A stretch of 64,000 bases of DNA from positions 124,001-188,000 of the forward strand of contig CAVXEW010000006.1 of NCBI GenBank assembly GCA_963760965.1, read 5' to 3'. The notes under the pieces are model-generated. The model worked only from the letters and a program-made list of their open reading frames with translations, was not told the origin of the DNA and did no database searches. Of the stretch, positions 62,664 through 64,000 are shown piece by piece. The position numbers and the translations under genes were made by a program. The DNA is from Pararhizobium_B sp963760965 (lineage in GTDB: Bacteria > Pseudomonadota > Alphaproteobacteria > Rhizobiales > Rhizobiaceae). The stretch's first letter is position 1. The number at the start of each line of letters is the position of its first letter.

Positions 62664-63926
62664 ATGGCATTTTGGAAGCAGGCCGCCCTCTGCGTCGTTC
62701 TGCTGCTCGCCGCGTTCGTCGGATGGGTGCGCTACGACCCCGGCGCCGTGGCCACGCTGAAGGGTTACGGCGTCGACAGCCCGCTCCTCGCCGCGCTCGC
62801 GCCGGGAAAGACGGCGGGCGAGGGCTCCGCCGGGGCGGGGCGGCGAGGAGGCGTGGCGGCGTCGCGGCGCACCGCGCTGGTGGTCGCGAAGAAAGTGGGT
62901 CACGCGACGCTCAACAACCGTGTGAAGGCGATCGGCAGCGGAGTGGCGATCCGCACGGCGACGATAACCCCGACGGATTCGGGGACCGTGAGGACGGTCG
63001 ACGTGAAGGCCGGCGATCACCTGGACGCCGGCGAGGTCATCGCGACGCTCAATTCGCAGGCGCAGCGCATCGCCGCCGACCGGGCGCGGCTGACGCTGAA
63101 GGACGCAGAGAAGAAGCTGAGCCGATATCGCGAGCTCAAGAGCTCGGCCGCCGTCACGACCGTTCAGATCTCCGACCAGGAATCGGAAGTCGAGAGCGAC
63201 AGGCTGGCTCTCAAGCAGGCCGAGTACGATCTCGGAAAGCGCAGCATCCGGGCTCCGATCTCTGGCGTGATCGGCATCGTCGCCATCAATGTGGGCGACT
63301 ACGTGACGTCGCAGACCAAGATCGCGACCATCGACGATCGGTCGAGGATCCTCATCGATTTCCAGGTGCCGGAACGGTTTTCCGGGGCGATCGCCATCGG
63401 CGCCGAGGTGGACGCCTCGGCGAGCGCCTTCCCGGGACGCCTGTTCAAGGGCCATGTCAGCGCCATCGACAACCGGATCGATCCCGACAGCCGGACGCTG
63501 CGGGTGCGGGCGGAACTGCCGAACCGGGACGATCTGCTGAGGGCCGGCATGTCCTTCCTCGTCACCCTGAAGTTTCCCGGTGACAGGTATCCGGCCGTCG
63601 ACCCGCTCGCGGTCCAGTGGGACTCCAGCGGCGCCTATGTCTGGAAGATTCGTGACGGCAAGGCCGAGCGCGTCCAGGTAAAGGTCGTCCAGCGCAACCC
63701 GCAGAACATCCTCGTCAACGGCAAGCTCGCCGCCGGAGACCAGGTGGTGACCCAGGGCGTGCAGGTCCTCCGTTCCGGCTCGCAGGTCCGAATCGCCGAC
63801 AGCGGCGGCGCCGACGCAGAGCCCCCGGTCCAAATGCCATCCGGCGAACACGGAGCGAATGCCACCGGCGCCGGGCGCGCGCCGGCGGCGGAGCAGGCGG
63901 ACGCACGTCGCGCCGCCACCCTCTGA
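62664..63926 (+). CDS. RND efflux membrane-fusion (adaptor) protein
   Basis: A 420-residue HlyD/AcrA-type adaptor. An N-terminal anchor (CVVLLLAAFVGWV) is followed by the lipoyl half-motif (TPTDSGTVRTVDVKAGDHLDAGEVIATL), a helical hairpin (ADRARLTLKDAEKKLSRYRELK), and the second lipoyl half (IRAPISGVIGIVAINVGDYV). The beta-barrel follows, and the Ala/Gly-rich end is unusual. Starts at the ATG 62664. The next gene begins 32 bp later and is presumably the RND pump. Confidence 0.88.
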   Translation: MAFWKQAALCVVLLLAAFVGWVRYDPGAVATLKGYGVDSPLLAALAPGKTAGEGSAGAGRRGGVAASRRTALVVAKKVGHATLNNRVKAIGSGVAIRTATITPTDSGTVRTVDVKAGDHLDAGEVIATLNSQAQRIAADRARLTLKDAEKKLSRYRELKSSAAVTTVQISDQESEVESDRLALKQAEYDLGKRSIRAPISGVIGIVAINVGDYVTSQTKIATIDDRSRILIDFQVPERFSGAIAIGAEVDASASAFPGRLFKGHVSAIDNRIDPDSRTLRVRAELPNRDDLLRAGMSFLVTLKFPGDRYPAVDPLAVQWDSSGAYVWKIRDGKAERVQVKVVQRNPQNILVNGKLAAGDQVVTQGVQVLRSGSQVRIADSGGADAEPPVQMPSGEHGANATGAGRAPAAEQADARRAATL

Positions 63927-63958
63927 ATGAAATATCGAATGGCAGGGCGACCGGCGCC

Positions 63959-64000
63959 ATGAACGACAGGCAGGACGATCCGGACCGGACCGGCGAAGAC
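63959..64000 (+). CDS. Start of the next gene (probable RND pump), partial
   Basis: Only 14 codons are in the window: ATG at 63959 giving MNDRQDDPDRTGED, preceded by GGCAGGGCG. Position directly after the membrane-fusion gene suggests an RND permease, but the visible part does not show it. Confidence 0.5.
   Translation, partial: MNDRQDDPDRTGED

Overview
The window is about 64 kb of GC-rich bacterial chromosome. Gene content and order point to an alphaproteobacterium of the Hyphomicrobiales (Rhizobiales). Supporting features are an Asp-rich (Mg-type) HemB, an LdtR-type MarR regulator beside an L,D-transpeptidase, a K+-independent H+-translocating pyrophosphatase, the plsX-fabH-ihfA-merR block leading towards a tRNA-Pro, and palindromic intergenic repeats like those of rhizobial genomes. 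The genus cannot be fixed from sequence alone.

Layout. 1-6 kb: end of the purine pair purM-purN, a MerR metal sensor, RNase D, an MFS carrier and AspRS. 6-20 kb: an exported protein of unknown role, a secreted esterase, an ArsB-like permease, topoisomerase IV subunit A (parC), transporters, the N-degron transferase bpt, hemB, ldtR and a frameshifted ldt. 20-31 kb: FUSC membrane protein, glyA-nrdR-ribD-ribE-ribH-nusB-MFS as one tightly spaced run, then hppA. 31-36 kb: bamE facing a cytochrome bc1 chaperone, then DUF177, plsX, fabH (frameshifted), ihfA and merR. 36-42 kb: a patchy accessory zone next to tRNA-Pro(GGG), with a polysaccharide deacetylase, an AT-richer segment holding an IS1595-family element with recognisable 39-bp inverted repeats, a small gene apparently cut by that element, and orphan small genes. 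42-50 kb: a polysaccharide assembly and export locus (Wzy/ligase-like protein, initiating sugar transferase, GT4, OPX lipoprotein, PCP fused to a degenerate kinase, BioF2/CelD-type GNAT). 50-64 kb: COX15, argC, speB, MFS, UvrD helicase, a PRC-barrel protein, a copper/cytochrome-oxidase assembly group (CtaG, PCuAC, SCO), and the start of an RND efflux operon.

How the genes work together. The polysaccharide locus has every step expected of a Wzy-type pathway except an obvious flippase. Together with the deacetylase 4 kb away and the GNAT, its composition resembles holdfast (Hfs) or unipolar polysaccharide (Upp) adhesin loci more than ordinary succinoglycan-type EPS. Heme A synthesis (ctaA), CuB/CuA-site assembly (CtaG, PCuAC, SCO) and a bc1 chaperone serve the respiratory chain.

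Three otherwise conserved genes (ldt, fabH, pcuAC) are each broken by what looks like one extra base. fabH carries it in a G run. This may be assembly error or real decay and needs read-level checking. Two repeat families place their ends exactly on stop codons, and one forms a hairpin with a compensatory base change between copies.
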